DNA of 61,129 bases, taken from assembly GCF_900129055.1 (NCBI RefSeq), contig NZ_FQUZ01000022.1, positions 1 to 61,129 of the forward strand. Direction: 5' to 3'. Position numbers and translations under genes: made by a program. Shown here in pieces: positions 16,111 to 25,219 of this stretch. This DNA comes from Lampropedia hyalina DSM 16112. Lineage in GTDB: Bacteria; Pseudomonadota; Gammaproteobacteria; Burkholderiales; Burkholderiaceae_C. The notes below the pieces were generated by a model. The model did no database searches and was not told the origin of the DNA. It worked only from the letters and a program-made list of their open reading frames with translations. Numbering within the stretch: position 1 is the stretch's first letter; every line of letters begins with the position of its first letter.

Positions 16111-16644
16111 TCAGCGGCCGGTGGAAATAAGGGAGCGTTTGAAGCGAATTTCCTCGATTTTCATGCCACCGATAATAGCGGTCTTGGCACTTTCGTCTTC
16201 GCGCTCGAAACCGGCAGTTTCATGAAACTTCAGGGCGCGTTCATTGCGCAGGGGCACCCAGGAGGTGACATTGGTACAGCCTTCTTCATGCAAGCCTTCA
16301 CGGGCGGCATTCCAGAGCACTGCGCCTACGCCTTTGTTCCAGTGGTTGGGGGCGATATAGATGGCCCAGATTTCGCCAGTGGTGGGGCGGGTCTTGGCAT
16401 CGCGTGAGCGATCGAAGCCGACAAAGCCCACGATCTTGTCGTTCTCGATCGCCACCTTGACCTGTGGTTCGCAGTATTCGATCGCCTCGCGCCAGTAGGC
16501 CACACGCTTTTCCAGAGGAACCGATTTCAGGTGTTCGTCCGGTACCAGACCTTTGTAGGCTGCCTGTACGGCAGCGGCATGGATTTGGGCAATGGCTTTT
16601 GCGTCACGCAGCGTGGCTGCACGGATCTGGATGCTGGACGACAT
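16111..16644 (-). CDS. GNAT family N-acetyltransferase
   Basis: The 177-residue cytosolic protein has the GNAT fold order: N-terminal ATLRDAKAIAQIHAAAVQAAYKGLVP, a VGFVGFDRSR strand, then motif A IYIAPNHWNKGVGAVLWNAA, where the acetyl-CoA pyrophosphate loop would be Q/R-x-x-G-x-G/A (here NKGVGA). The C-terminal RNERALKFHETAGFERE is the usual motif B. The substrate is unknown. Neighbours (rfbA, erpA) give no functional hint. Confidence 0.85.
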   Translation of the reverse strand: MSSSIQIRAATLRDAKAIAQIHAAAVQAAYKGLVPDEHLKSVPLEKRVAYWREAIEYCEPQVKVAIENDKIVGFVGFDRSRDAKTRPTTGEIWAIYIAPNHWNKGVGAVLWNAAREGLHEEGCTNVTSWVPLRNERALKFHETAGFEREDESAKTAIIGGMKIEEIRFKRSLISTGR

Positions 16645-17038
16645 AGTCTGTTGTTTGGAAAAATCACAGGTGGAATAAAGAGCAGCCCATCTTTTGATCG
16701 AGTCTGGAGCTGTTTATGCCGCGACACATTTGCCAGACCGAGTTCAGGATGAACTTGAAAGTGGCGTATTGTCACCCGTTGGTTCCAGAATGGCAAGAGG
16801 CTTTTGACAGTCATGGTGCCTCTGGGGGCAGGTTTTGCCATTCGGCGAAAACTATGCTAATGGGTGCGATGGCGTTTCGCTCAGCGGCTATTTGGCATGA
16901 CCATCTGGCATTTGGTTTAAATTCCGACAAATCCGAAAGGAATAATGCGGATGCCAATAGGTGTGGGTTTGCACAGGCATCCTCTGCAAGCGGCCAATGC
17001 GAGAGGACGTGTGCCGTTTTCAGAACCTGTTCACGATC
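16645..17038. other. 394-bp intergenic region between GNAT gene and erpA
   Basis: I see no gene or RNA here. Short open frames lack a ribosome site or recognisable sequence. The part next to erpA carries the 18-bp stop-proximal motif at 17022-17039. The rest includes the upstream region of the GNAT gene, with a moderately AT-rich stretch near 16850-16950. Confidence 0.5.
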
Positions 17039-17039
17039 T
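17022..17039. repeat. 18-bp stop-proximal palindrome, copy 2
   Basis: Read on the minus strand, AGATCGTGAACAGGTTCT begins within the erpA TGA stop codon. It is identical over 18 of 18 bases to the copy at 8710-8727. Confidence 0.6.
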
Positions 17040-17419
17040 CAGACCGAGAAGCTGGAGCCGCAGCCGCAGGTGGTGGAGGCGTTGGGGTTCTTGATGACGA
17101 ACTGCGCGCCTTGCAAGTCTTCCTTGTAGTCGATCTCCGCGCCCAGCAGGTACTGGTAGCTCATGGCATCGATCAGCAGCGACACGCCGTTCTTGGTCAT
17201 GGTGGTGTCATCGTCGTTGGTGATTTCGTCGAAGGTGAAGCCATATTGGAATCCGGAACATCCGCCGCCCTGTACGAAGACGCGCAGTTTCAGATCCGGG
17301 TTGCCTTCTTCGGCAATCAGATCGGCCACCTTGGCCGCAGCGGCATCGGTGAAGACGATGGGGGTTGGCATGGCAAAGGTGGTGTCGGTGGATGCAGTGG
17401 CGGTCGCGGTGGCAGTCAT
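17039..17419 (-). CDS. erpA: Iron-sulfur cluster insertion protein ErpA
   Basis: An A-type Fe-S carrier that delivers clusters to apo-enzymes, including those of isoprenoid synthesis and respiration. The 126-residue product has the three ligand cysteines in the family arrangement: Cys54 ([12 protein letters not shown]) and Cys118 and Cys120 (TTCGCGSSF). The central [27 protein letters not shown] is typical. An N-terminal Thr/Ala-rich leader (about 16 residues) precedes the conserved start at [11 protein letters not shown]; an ATG at Met17 could be the true start. Divergent from secA. Confidence 0.93.
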   Translation of the reverse strand: MTATATATASTDTTFAMPTPIVFTDAAAAKVADLIAEEGNPDLKLRVFVQGGGCSGFQYGFTFDEITNDDDTTMTKNGVSLLIDAMSYQYLLGAEIDYKEDLQGAQFVIKNPNASTTCGCGSSFSV

Positions 17420-17784
17420 GGGGGTTCTCCTGAGGTCTGGAATGGCGAGAAATGGTTGTTCAGAAAGCTCCCTGCGTCACAAAATGTGTGCGCAACAAGA
17501 CGATTCTGTTTCCATTGCAATGGTAGGCCAAAATGCCAAAGATTGCACTGGACGTGGGTTTGGATATGCGCGGCCCCTTCAGGTTCCATGCGACTGTAGT
17601 GCATGCGCTGGCTGGCCAGTGGCGGGGCATGGCTTGGCCGTGGTGGTGTTTGTTGCCGTAGAATATTCCGTCGCCTGGGAAATGTCCCGTATAGGACAGC
17701 CCCAGGCTCTGTTTTCTGTTTACCACAAAGGACAAGGTCGCTTTGGGCACGGCATGTCGCTGGTGCGCGCAGCGGCTGTTATTC
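17420..17784. other. 365-bp divergent region between erpA and secA
   Basis: No gene is recognised. It must contain both the erpA (minus) and secA (plus) promoters. AGGAGA lies just upstream of the erpA ATG. A candidate -10 (TAGAAT, near 17659) could serve secA but has no well-spaced -35. I see no structured RNA. Confidence 0.45.
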
Positions 17785-20517
17785 ATGGCCACCAATTTTC
17801 TGACCAAGCTATTCGGCAGTCGCAACGACCGGCTGCTCAAACAGTATCGCAAGACGGTAAGCCGCATCAACGCGCTGGAGCCGGAACTGGAAAAACTCAG
17901 CGACGCCGAGTTGCAGGCCAAGACCCCGGCATTCAAGGAACGCCTGGACAAGGGCGAGACGCTGGATCAACTTTTGCCCGAGGCTTTTGCCGTGGTGCGC
18001 GAGGCTTCGCGCCGGGTGATGAAGATGCGCCATTTCGACGTGCAGCTTGTCGGTGGCATGGCCTTGCACTACGGCAAGATTGCGGAAATGCGCACGGGCG
18101 AGGGCAAGACCTTGACTTCCACGTTGCCGGTGTACCTCAATGCCCTGAGCGGCAAGGGCGTGCATGTGGTGACGGTGAACGATTACCTGGCCCGGCGCGA
18201 TGCCCAATGGATGGGACGGCTCTATGGCTTTCTGGGCCTGGCGGTGGGCATCAACCTGCCCGGCCTGCCCAAGGAAGCCAAGCAGGAAGCCTATGCGGCC
18301 GACATCACCTATGGCACCAACAACGAATACGGCTTCGATTACCTGCGCGACAACATGGTCTATGAGGCGCGCGAACGCGTGCAGCGCAGCCTGAACTATG
18401 CGATTGTGGACGAGGTGGATTCCATCCTGATTGATGAGGCGCGCACGCCGCTCATCATCAGCGGCCCAGCCGAAGACAACACCCAGATCTATCTGGTGAT
18501 GAACGGCATTGCTCCCATGCTGACACAGCAGGAAGGCGAAGCCGATCCCCGCACGGGCGAGGGTGTGATTACACCGGGCGACTACACTGTGGATGAGAAA
18601 GCCCGCCAGGTTCACCTGACCGATCAGGGGTACGAGACTGCCGAGCGCATTCTGTCCGAGAAGGGGCTGCTGGCCGAGGGAGCCTCGCTGTACGACCCGG
18701 GCAACATCATGCTGGTGCACCATCTGTATGCGGCCCTGCGTGCCCATACGCTGTTCAATCGCGATGAGCACTATGTAGTGCAGAACGGTGAAGTGGTCAT
18801 CGTTGATGAGTTCACCGGGCGTTTGATGTCGGGGCGGCGTTGGAGCGATGGCCTGCACCAGGCTGTGGAGGCCAAGGAGGCCGCGCACATCCAGGCAGAA
18901 AACACCACGATGGCTTCCATCACGTTCCAGAACTATTTCCGCATGTACGGCAAGCTGTCGGGCATGACGGGAACGGCGGATACCGAGGCTTACGAGTTCC
19001 AGGAGATTTACGCGCTGGAGACGGTCATCGTGCCGCCCAACCGCAAGAGCCTGCGCGACGACCAGCTGGATCGCGTGTACAAGACCACCCAGGAAAAATA
19101 CAACGCAGCGATTGCCGATATTGACGAGTGCCACAAGCGGGGCCAGCCGGTGCTGGTGGGCACCAGTTCCATCGAGAATTCGGAGATCATCTCCCGCCTG
19201 CTGGATCAGGCTCAACTTCCCCATCAGGTGCTCAATGCCAAGCAGCACGAACGCGAGGCCGACATCATTGCCCAGGCAGGCCGCGAAGGCATGATTACGA
19301 TTGCCACGAACATGGCCGGGCGTGGTACGGACATTGTGCTGGGGGGCAATATCGAGAAGTTGCTGGCAGCCATCGAAGCCGATGAAAGCCTGGATTCCGC
19401 ACAGAAGCAGGCACGGCTTGCCGAAGCCCGTGCGCAGTGGGAAAAGGACAACGCCCATATCAAGGAACTGGGCGGCTTGCGGGTCATTGCCACCGAGCGG
19501 CACGAGTCGCGCCGCATCGACAACCAGTTGCGCGGGCGTTCCGGTCGCCAGGGCGATCCCGGTTCATCGCGCTTCTATCTCAGCCTTGACGATCCGCTGA
19601 TGCGCATTTTTGCGGGCGATCGGGTGCGGGCCATCATGGATCGCCTCAAAATGCCTGAGGGCGAGGCCATCGAGGCAGGCATGGTCACGCGCAGCATCGA
19701 GTCGGCCCAGCGCAAGGTGGAGGCGCGCAACTTCGACATCCGCAAACAGTTGCTGGATTACGATGACGTGTCCAATGAGCAGCGCAAGGTCATTTACACC
19801 CAGCGCAACGAGATTCTGGATGCCGCGACCGTCAGCGACATCGTGGCTGCCATGCGTGAATCCACGTTCACCGATCTGGTGTTGCGCCATGTGCCAGCCG
19901 AAAGCATGGAAGAGCAGTGGGATCTGGTTGCTCTCGAATCCGAACTGGACAAGGAATGGGGTCTGCAACTGGGATTGGCCCAGCAGGTGCAGGCTTCTGA
20001 AAGCATCACCGCCGAGGATATTCTGGAGCGTGTGCTGACGGCAGCCAACGAACACTACGCGGCCAAGGTGCAATTGGCGGGCGCAGAGTCGTTCAACAAT
20101 TTCGAACGGGTGGTGCTGCTCCAGACCATTGATACCCAGTGGCGCGATCACCTCAGCGCATTGGATTACCTGCGCCAGGGCATCCACCTGCGCGGTTTCG
20201 CGCAGAAGCAGCCCAAGCAGGAGTACAAGCGCGAGGCATTCGAGCTGTTCCGAGGCATGATTAACGCGGTCAGCGTGGAAGTGACACGCATCATCGTGCG
20301 TGTGCATGTGCAGGACCCGGCCCAGGTGGCAGAAGCTGCACAGGCACTGGAAGAGACAGCCGAGGCCATCAACCAGCGTGCCTTCGATGCCAGCACCAGT
20401 GATGGTGCCGAGGGAGCGGCCGTCGCTGCTGCCGACGTGCCGCGTGTGGGCCGCAATGACCCTTGTCCCTGTGGCAGTGGCAAGAAATACAAGAATTGCC
20501 ACGGCCAGTTGAGCTGA
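17785..20517 (+). CDS. secA: Preprotein translocase ATPase SecA
   Basis: SecA drives protein export through SecYEG. The 910-residue product has Walker A in [14 protein letters not shown] (about residue 105), the [12 protein letters not shown] and [17 protein letters not shown] segments, the DEAD-like [17 protein letters not shown], the second nucleotide-binding fold ([28 protein letters not shown]) and the C-terminal zinc motif [14 protein letters not shown] that contacts SecB and lipids. ATG 17785 gives [16 protein letters not shown], the canonical start. It is single, with a strong hairpin directly after its stop. Confidence 0.98.
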   Translation: MATNFLTKLFGSRNDRLLKQYRKTVSRINALEPELEKLSDAELQAKTPAFKERLDKGETLDQLLPEAFAVVREASRRVMKMRHFDVQLVGGMALHYGKIAEMRTGEGKTLTSTLPVYLNALSGKGVHVVTVNDYLARRDAQWMGRLYGFLGLAVGINLPGLPKEAKQEAYAADITYGTNNEYGFDYLRDNMVYEARERVQRSLNYAIVDEVDSILIDEARTPLIISGPAEDNTQIYLVMNGIAPMLTQQEGEADPRTGEGVITPGDYTVDEKARQVHLTDQGYETAERILSEKGLLAEGASLYDPGNIMLVHHLYAALRAHTLFNRDEHYVVQNGEVVIVDEFTGRLMSGRRWSDGLHQAVEAKEAAHIQAENTTMASITFQNYFRMYGKLSGMTGTADTEAYEFQEIYALETVIVPPNRKSLRDDQLDRVYKTTQEKYNAAIADIDECHKRGQPVLVGTSSIENSEIISRLLDQAQLPHQVLNAKQHEREADIIAQAGREGMITIATNMAGRGTDIVLGGNIEKLLAAIEADESLDSAQKQARLAEARAQWEKDNAHIKELGGLRVIATERHESRRIDNQLRGRSGRQGDPGSSRFYLSLDDPLMRIFAGDRVRAIMDRLKMPEGEAIEAGMVTRSIESAQRKVEARNFDIRKQLLDYDDVSNEQRKVIYTQRNEILDAATVSDIVAAMRESTFTDLVLRHVPAESMEEQWDLVALESELDKEWGLQLGLAQQVQASESITAEDILERVLTAANEHYAAKVQLAGAESFNNFERVVLLQTIDTQWRDHLSALDYLRQGIHLRGFAQKQPKQEYKREAFELFRGMINAVSVEVTRIIVRVHVQDPAQVAEAAQALEETAEAINQRAFDASTSDGAEGAAVAAADVPRVGRNDPCPCGSGKKYKNCHGQLS

Positions 20518-20548
20518 AGCAACAAGGCCCGCTTGGGCCTTGTTGCTT
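20517..20548 (+). terminator. Hairpin after secA
   Basis: AAGCAACAAGGCCC (from 20517) pairs with GGGCCTTGTTGCTT (to 20548) around a 4-nt loop, a perfect 14-bp stem starting at the secA stop codon. It lacks a good T-tract, so it may act as an mRNA 3' stabiliser as well as a terminator. Confidence 0.7.
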
Positions 20549-20575
20549 GGATTCTTGCAGGGCGGTTGTCAGCAT

Positions 20576-20610
20576 AAAAAAAAGCCTGATAGACAGGCTA
20601 TCAGGCTTTG
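20576..20610 (-). terminator. Intrinsic terminator of the phasin gene
   Basis: AAAGCCTGATAG (20582-20593) pairs with CTATCAGGCTTT (20599-20610), a perfect 12-bp stem with a 5-nt loop. Read on the minus strand it is followed by a run of nine T (20584-20576). It lies about 190 bp past the phasin stop codon, so it probably ends that transcript. Confidence 0.85.
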
Positions 20611-20798
20611 AAGGGATCCGTGAAACCGATTTCCAAGGGATCCAAGGAGACAACTGGGTTGGAAAAACCGAATCGTTCAGAATCAAGAACTTCATCTGCA
20701 CTTGAAGGTTTTTCCAGAAATTCGAATACCGGGGATTCGGGTGTTTGAACCCGAAATCCTCTCATGCACACCTGCTGGCAGTCACCAGGTTCAGGCGA

Positions 20799-21362
20799 TC
20801 AGGCACCAGTGGTGCGACGGCGGGTAGCAGCAGCGGTCTTGGCGGCGTTGGTCGCGCTTTCGGTCACTGCGTTGAAGTTGGCTTGTGCCACGTCAGTGGC
20901 TTGCTTGACGGTTTTCTGAACCGATTCAAAAGCGTTGTTGGCGGCGGACAATGCGCTGCGAACCACTGCGACGGAAGCTTCGCTGCCGGCAGGTGCGTTC
21001 TTGGCGGCAGTTTCCACCAGCTTGTTCACGGTTTCCTGGGCTTCGCTGGCTTTTTCTTCCACAGCCTTGGTGAATTCGCTGCTGTTGGTGGAAGCGATTT
21101 CGTACAGCTTGCGGCTGTAGCTGGCGGCTTTTTCAGCCAGGGGTTGCAGCAGGCTGGTTTGCAGGGCAGCCAGTTCCTGAACGTCTTTGACGGAGAGAAC
21201 GGCCTGGGCGTTCTTGGCGGCATCGTCCAGAGCTTCGCGCGAAACCTGGATGTTCAGTTCGATGAGTTTTTCAACGCCTTCGAAGGCTTTGCTGGTCAGG
21301 CCGAACAGTTGTTCGATGTTGGCTTTGTGAGCGGCAAGCAGTTGTTCTGGGGTAAAGGACAT
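20799..21362 (-). CDS. phaP: Phasin (PHA granule-associated protein)
   Basis: Phasins coat polyhydroxyalkanoate granules. The 187-residue product is all-helical and lacks Cys and Trp, with the phasin 2 start [37 protein letters not shown] and an Ala-rich C-terminal tail ending RRRTTGA. The ATG at 21362 is chosen because GGAGA lies 6 nt upstream, whereas the start four codons earlier lacks one. The promoter region carries paired palindromes, consistent with PhaR-type control. Confidence 0.92.
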   Translation of the reverse strand: MSFTPEQLLAAHKANIEQLFGLTSKAFEGVEKLIELNIQVSREALDDAAKNAQAVLSVKDVQELAALQTSLLQPLAEKAASYSRKLYEIASTNSSEFTKAVEEKASEAQETVNKLVETAAKNAPAGSEASVAVVRSALSAANNAFESVQKTVKQATDVAQANFNAVTESATNAAKTAAATRRRTTGA

Positions 21363-22267
21363 GGCAATCTCCAAATGTTCTGACGGTGGTGATTAAAGTG
21401 GGTGCGACATTGCTGAACAAAACACTTCTGATTTTTTGTCTAGCTTTGCCACTGTATCTTCGGCATGACAGGAACCATTTCTGCGATCGCCACCGGGCTA
21501 ACCGCCTGCGCAATTCCGGCTCTGCTGAAAAACGCTTGACGCTTCGTGCAGTTGTATGTTGCATTGCAGCATCGGTGACATTCTAAAACCAGTTGGAAGG
21601 CGAATGCAAGCCTTTTTGTTGCGATGCAACAAATTAATTTTTCTTTTTTTATCGCCTGGGGTTATGGAATCGGAGGCACAGGGAAAACCCTGGTGGCGGC
21701 AGTCGGCCGCATGTCCTGCTGAAGATGTCTGGATTGTGCGATGCAAGCATGGCATTTTCATGGCAACTCTTGGATTGCCAAGGAATTGTGGCACACGCGA
21801 GCGGCATACAGGGCCAGTCAAGTCGGTGCAGGGGCTGGATGGCCGTGACTACGGTAGTAAAATGCCGCAGTGGTTCGCTATTCCTTTCTTTTTCCTTGTG
21901 TTCCGTTTCGTGTCGAGGCGCAGATGCCGCAGCGGCTGTGGTGTGCTGTAGTGCCTCGGCCTTTGATTCCGACGCTGGCCTGGCTGCCCGCCCAGGGTGA
22001 GCCTGTGTGCATGGAATGGATGAGGGCCGGGTTCAGGCGGTGGTTGAATGCGTTCGTGCAAACCAGCCGTCAGACCACGCGCGACCGAATTTGACGCTCC
22101 CTGTGCTGTTCAGGCACAGCCACCGCGCTCGATTCTTTGGTTCACCGCATTGCCCAACTGGTGCAACCGATTGATGCTGCATTCTTCATTCCCGATTTCC
22201 CCCTGTCTGTCCGGGTGCGTCAAGGCATTGCCAACGCCACCGGGTCAGGCATGAAAGTTTTTCATCC
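21363..22267. other. 905-bp gene-poor region between phaP and ileS
   Basis: The largest gap in the window. The phaP side (to about 21650) is AT-rich and contains the promoter and operator pair described separately. From about 21660 to 22240 there are only short open frames without ribosome sites or recognisable products. Just before ileS (22251) ATGAAAGTTTTTCATCC reads MKVFH, resembling the start of RibF, which normally precedes ileS in related bacteria. The stretch may be the remains of a lost gene region; no RNA gene is apparent. Confidence 0.5.
21557..21632 (-). promoter_or_regulatory. Putative phaP promoter flanked by two PhaR-like palindromes
   Basis: On the minus strand a -35-like TTGCAT (21609-21604) and a -10-like TAGAAT (21585-21580) are 18 bp apart. 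Immediately upstream is the perfect palindrome TTGTTGCGATGCAACAA (21616-21632), and just downstream is TGTTGCATTGCAGCA (21557-21571). Both fit TGTTGC-N2-TGCARCA. A repressor bound at both sites would cover the promoter. The start codon lies about 200 bp further on. PhaR recognises TGC/GCA-containing dyads in other PHA producers. Confidence 0.55.
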
Positions 22268-25132
22268 ATGTCTCAAGATTCCAAGCCATCCACAGCGGAT
22301 TACCGCAAGAAACTCAATCTGCCCGATACGCCATTCCCCATGCGCGGCGATTTGCCCAGGCGCGAACCAGGCTGGGTGCAGCAATGGGAGCAGGAGGGTC
22401 TGTACCAGAGGCTGCGCGATGCCAGCAAGGGTCGCCCGCTGTTCGTGCTGCACGATGGCCCGCCGTATGCCAATGGCAAAATCCACATCGGCCACGCGGT
22501 AAACAAAATCCTCAAGGACATGATCGTCAAGTCCCGCCAACTCGATGGCTTCGATGCCGCCTATGTGCCGGGCTGGGACTGTCATGGTCTGCCCATCGAG
22601 AACGCCATCGAAAAACTGCATGGGCGCAATCTCAGCCGCGACGACATGCAGGCGAAGGCGCGTGGGTTCGCGCAGGAGCAGGTCGAGCAGCAGATGGCCG
22701 ACTTCAAGCGGCTGGGCGTCTTGGGCGACTGGGAGCATCCGTACAAGACCATGAATTACGCCAATGAAGCCGGTGAGCTGCGGGTGCTCAAGCGGGTGAT
22801 GGAGCGGGGCTTTCTGTACCGGGGACTGAAGCCGGTGTACTGGTGCTTTGATTGCAAGTCCTCGCTGGCCGAGTTCGAGATTGAATACGCCGACAAGAAA
22901 TCAGACACGCTGGACGTGGCATTCAAGGCCGCGGATCCCCAGGCACTGGCCACAGCCTTCGGCTTGCCGTCTCTGCCGGATGCGGCCAAGGATGCTTTCG
23001 TGGTGATCTGGACCACCACGGCATGGACGATTCCGGCCAACCAGGCCTTGAACCTGAATCCGCAGATCGATTACGCGCTGGTCGATACGCCCAAGGGTTA
23101 TTTGCTGCTGGCGGCCGTGCTGGTGCAGCGGTGTCTGGAGCGTTTTGGTCTGCAAGGTGACGTGGTGGCAACGGTGCCTGGCCAGCAACTGGCAGGGCTG
23201 CAATTCCAGCATCCGCTGTATGCGGTGGATGCGGGGTATCGCCGTCTGGCTCCGGTGATTCTGGCCGATTACGCCACCGCCGAGGATGGCACGGGGATTG
23301 TGCATTCCGCTCCTGCCTATGGGGTGGACGACTTCAACTCCTGCACGGCCCACGGCCTGAAGCACTCCGAGATTCTGACCCCGGTGCAGGCCAACGGCGT
23401 GTATGCCGAGGACTTCCCGCTGTTCGGTGGCCAGCATATCTGGAAGGCCGTTCCCGTCATTCTGGATGCACTGCGGCTGGCGGGGCGTTTGATGGCAACC
23501 CAGACCATCAGCCACAGCTACCCGCATTGCTGGCGGCACAAGACACCGGTGATCTACCGTGCCACGGCCCAGTGGTTTGTGCGCATGGATGAAGGTGAGG
23601 GCGTGTTCGCCCAGGAGCGGCCTGCGGCCACGCTGCGCCAGACGGCACTGGCTGCCATCGAGCAGACGCAGTTCTATCCTGCCAACGGCAAGGCACGGTT
23701 GCACGACATGATTGCCAATCGCCCGGACTGGGGCATTTCGCGCCAGCGCAACTGGGGTGTGCCCTTGCCGTTCTTCCTGCACCGCGATACCGAGGAGCTG
23801 CATCCGCGTACGCTGGAGTTGCTGGATCGGGCCATCGAGATCGTGGAGCAGGGCGGTATCGAAGCCTGGAGCCGCACCACGCCCGAAGAGATTCTGGGGG
23901 CGAACGAAGCCGGTCAATACAACAAGGTGAACGATATTCTGGATGTCTGGTTTGATTCCGGCTCCACGTTTGCGCATGTGCTGCACGGAACCCATGTCGA
24001 AGTCGGCCATGCCCACGGCCCCGAAGCCGATCTGTACCTCGAAGGGCACGATCAGCATCGTGGCTGGTTCCATTCTTCGCTGCTGCTGTCCAGCGCGCTC
24101 AATGGCCGCGCACCCTACAAGGGGCTGCTCACCCACGGTTTCACCGTGGATGGCCAGGGCAAGAAGATGAGCAAGTCGCTGGGCAACACGGTGGCCCCAC
24201 AAGAGGTTAGCAACAAGCTGGGCGCGGAGATCATTCGCCTGTGGGTGGCTTCCACCGACTATTCGGGCGATTTGGCGATTGACGACAGGATTCTGGCACG
24301 GGTGGTGGATGCCTACCGGCGCATCCGCAATACGCTGCGCTTTTTGCTCGCCAATACCAGCGATTTCGATCCCCACACCGATGCGGTGCCATTGGAACAG
24401 ATGCTGGAGATCGACCGCTACGCGCTGGCGCGTGCCAGTGCCTTCCAGCAAGAGGTGCTGGCACATTACCAGGTGTATGAATTCCATCCAGTGGTTTCCA
24501 AGTTGCAGGTGTACTGCTCCGAAGACCTGGGGGCCTTCTATCTGGATGTGCTCAAGGATCGCCTCTATGTCACACAGGCCAAGAGTCTGGCGCGGCGCAG
24601 TGCGCAGACGGCACTGTGGCACATTACCCATGCGATGTTGCGCTGGATGGCTCCCTTCCTGAGTTTCACGGCGGAAGAGGCGTGGCCGATTTTTGCGCCG
24701 GGCCAGTCCGAATCCATTTTCCTGGAAACCTTCCATGACGTGCCCGTGGCGGACGATGCCCATGCACTGGTGCAGAAATGGCAGCGGGTGCGTGAAATCC
24801 GCGATGCAGTGAACAAGGAGATCGAGACGGTGCGCGCTGCCGGGCAACTGGGTTCTTCCCTGCAAGCGGCAGTGCGGATTACCGCTGCGCCAGAAGATTA
24901 CGCATTGCTCTCCAGCCTGGGGGACGATCTGAAGTACGTCATGATTACTTCGGTGGCAACCTTGCTACAGGCTGATGCCCTGCATGTGCAGGTGGAGCTG
25001 GCACCGGGACAGAAATGCGCTATGACCTGGCACTACAGCGAGGATGTGGGCCGAGATACCCAATACCCGGAACTGTCGGCACGCGCCATCAGCAACCTGT
25101 TCGGTGGCGGTGAGGTGCGTACGATCGCCTGA
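22268..25132 (+). CDS. ileS: Isoleucyl-tRNA synthetase
   Basis: The 954-residue class I synthetase has the HIGH motif in [10 protein letters not shown], the WDCHGLPIE segment, the CP1 editing domain ([15 protein letters not shown]) and KMSKS in [10 protein letters not shown]. Length is normal for the proteobacterial type. The C-terminal zinc finger, normally C-x2-C ... C-x2-C (of the form KCxRCWHY ... LCxRC), reads [11 protein letters not shown] ... LSARAIS, so only the first cysteine is left. The rest of the C-terminus is conserved (NLFGGGE), so this is substitution rather than truncation. Usual partners ribF and lspA are absent from either side. Confidence 0.97.
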   Translation: MSQDSKPSTADYRKKLNLPDTPFPMRGDLPRREPGWVQQWEQEGLYQRLRDASKGRPLFVLHDGPPYANGKIHIGHAVNKILKDMIVKSRQLDGFDAAYVPGWDCHGLPIENAIEKLHGRNLSRDDMQAKARGFAQEQVEQQMADFKRLGVLGDWEHPYKTMNYANEAGELRVLKRVMERGFLYRGLKPVYWCFDCKSSLAEFEIEYADKKSDTLDVAFKAADPQALATAFGLPSLPDAAKDAFVVIWTTTAWTIPANQALNLNPQIDYALVDTPKGYLLLAAVLVQRCLERFGLQGDVVATVPGQQLAGLQFQHPLYAVDAGYRRLAPVILADYATAEDGTGIVHSAPAYGVDDFNSCTAHGLKHSEILTPVQANGVYAEDFPLFGGQHIWKAVPVILDALRLAGRLMATQTISHSYPHCWRHKTPVIYRATAQWFVRMDEGEGVFAQERPAATLRQTALAAIEQTQFYPANGKARLHDMIANRPDWGISRQRNWGVPLPFFLHRDTEELHPRTLELLDRAIEIVEQGGIEAWSRTTPEEILGANEAGQYNKVNDILDVWFDSGSTFAHVLHGTHVEVGHAHGPEADLYLEGHDQHRGWFHSSLLLSSALNGRAPYKGLLTHGFTVDGQGKKMSKSLGNTVAPQEVSNKLGAEIIRLWVASTDYSGDLAIDDRILARVVDAYRRIRNTLRFLLANTSDFDPHTDAVPLEQMLEIDRYALARASAFQQEVLAHYQVYEFHPVVSKLQVYCSEDLGAFYLDVLKDRLYVTQAKSLARRSAQTALWHITHAMLRWMAPFLSFTAEEAWPIFAPGQSESIFLETFHDVPVADDAHALVQKWQRVREIRDAVNKEIETVRAAGQLGSSLQAAVRITAAPEDYALLSSLGDDLKYVMITSVATLLQADALHVQVELAPGQKCAMTWHYSEDVGRDTQYPELSARAISNLFGGGEVRTIA

Positions 25133-25143
25133 TACGAGACAAC

Positions 25144-25165
25144 AACACCGGCTGATGCCGGTGTT
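25144..25165. terminator. Hairpin between ileS and pilL (convergent)
   Basis: AACACCGGC pairs with GCCGGTGTT around a TGAT loop, 9 bp perfect, 11 nt after the ileS stop. The T-tract is weak on both strands. It lies between two convergent genes and could serve both. Confidence 0.6.
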
Positions 25166-25219
25166 TGTCGGTGTATGCCAGAACCCGCTGCTGGCTGGCA
25201 GCAGGTTCTTGTCAGGCCG

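Noticed and set aside
17809-19503. 564-codon frame antisense to secA
   Set aside because: His/Leu/Gly-rich shadow of a strongly conserved gene.
21556-21951. 131-codon frame between phaP and ileS
   Set aside because: It overlaps the phaP promoter and operator sites and has no recognisable features or ribosome site.
22901-24865. 654-codon frame antisense to ileS
   Set aside because: Gln/His/Arg-rich antisense shadow with no ribosome site or recognisable domain; the ileS frame explains the region fully.
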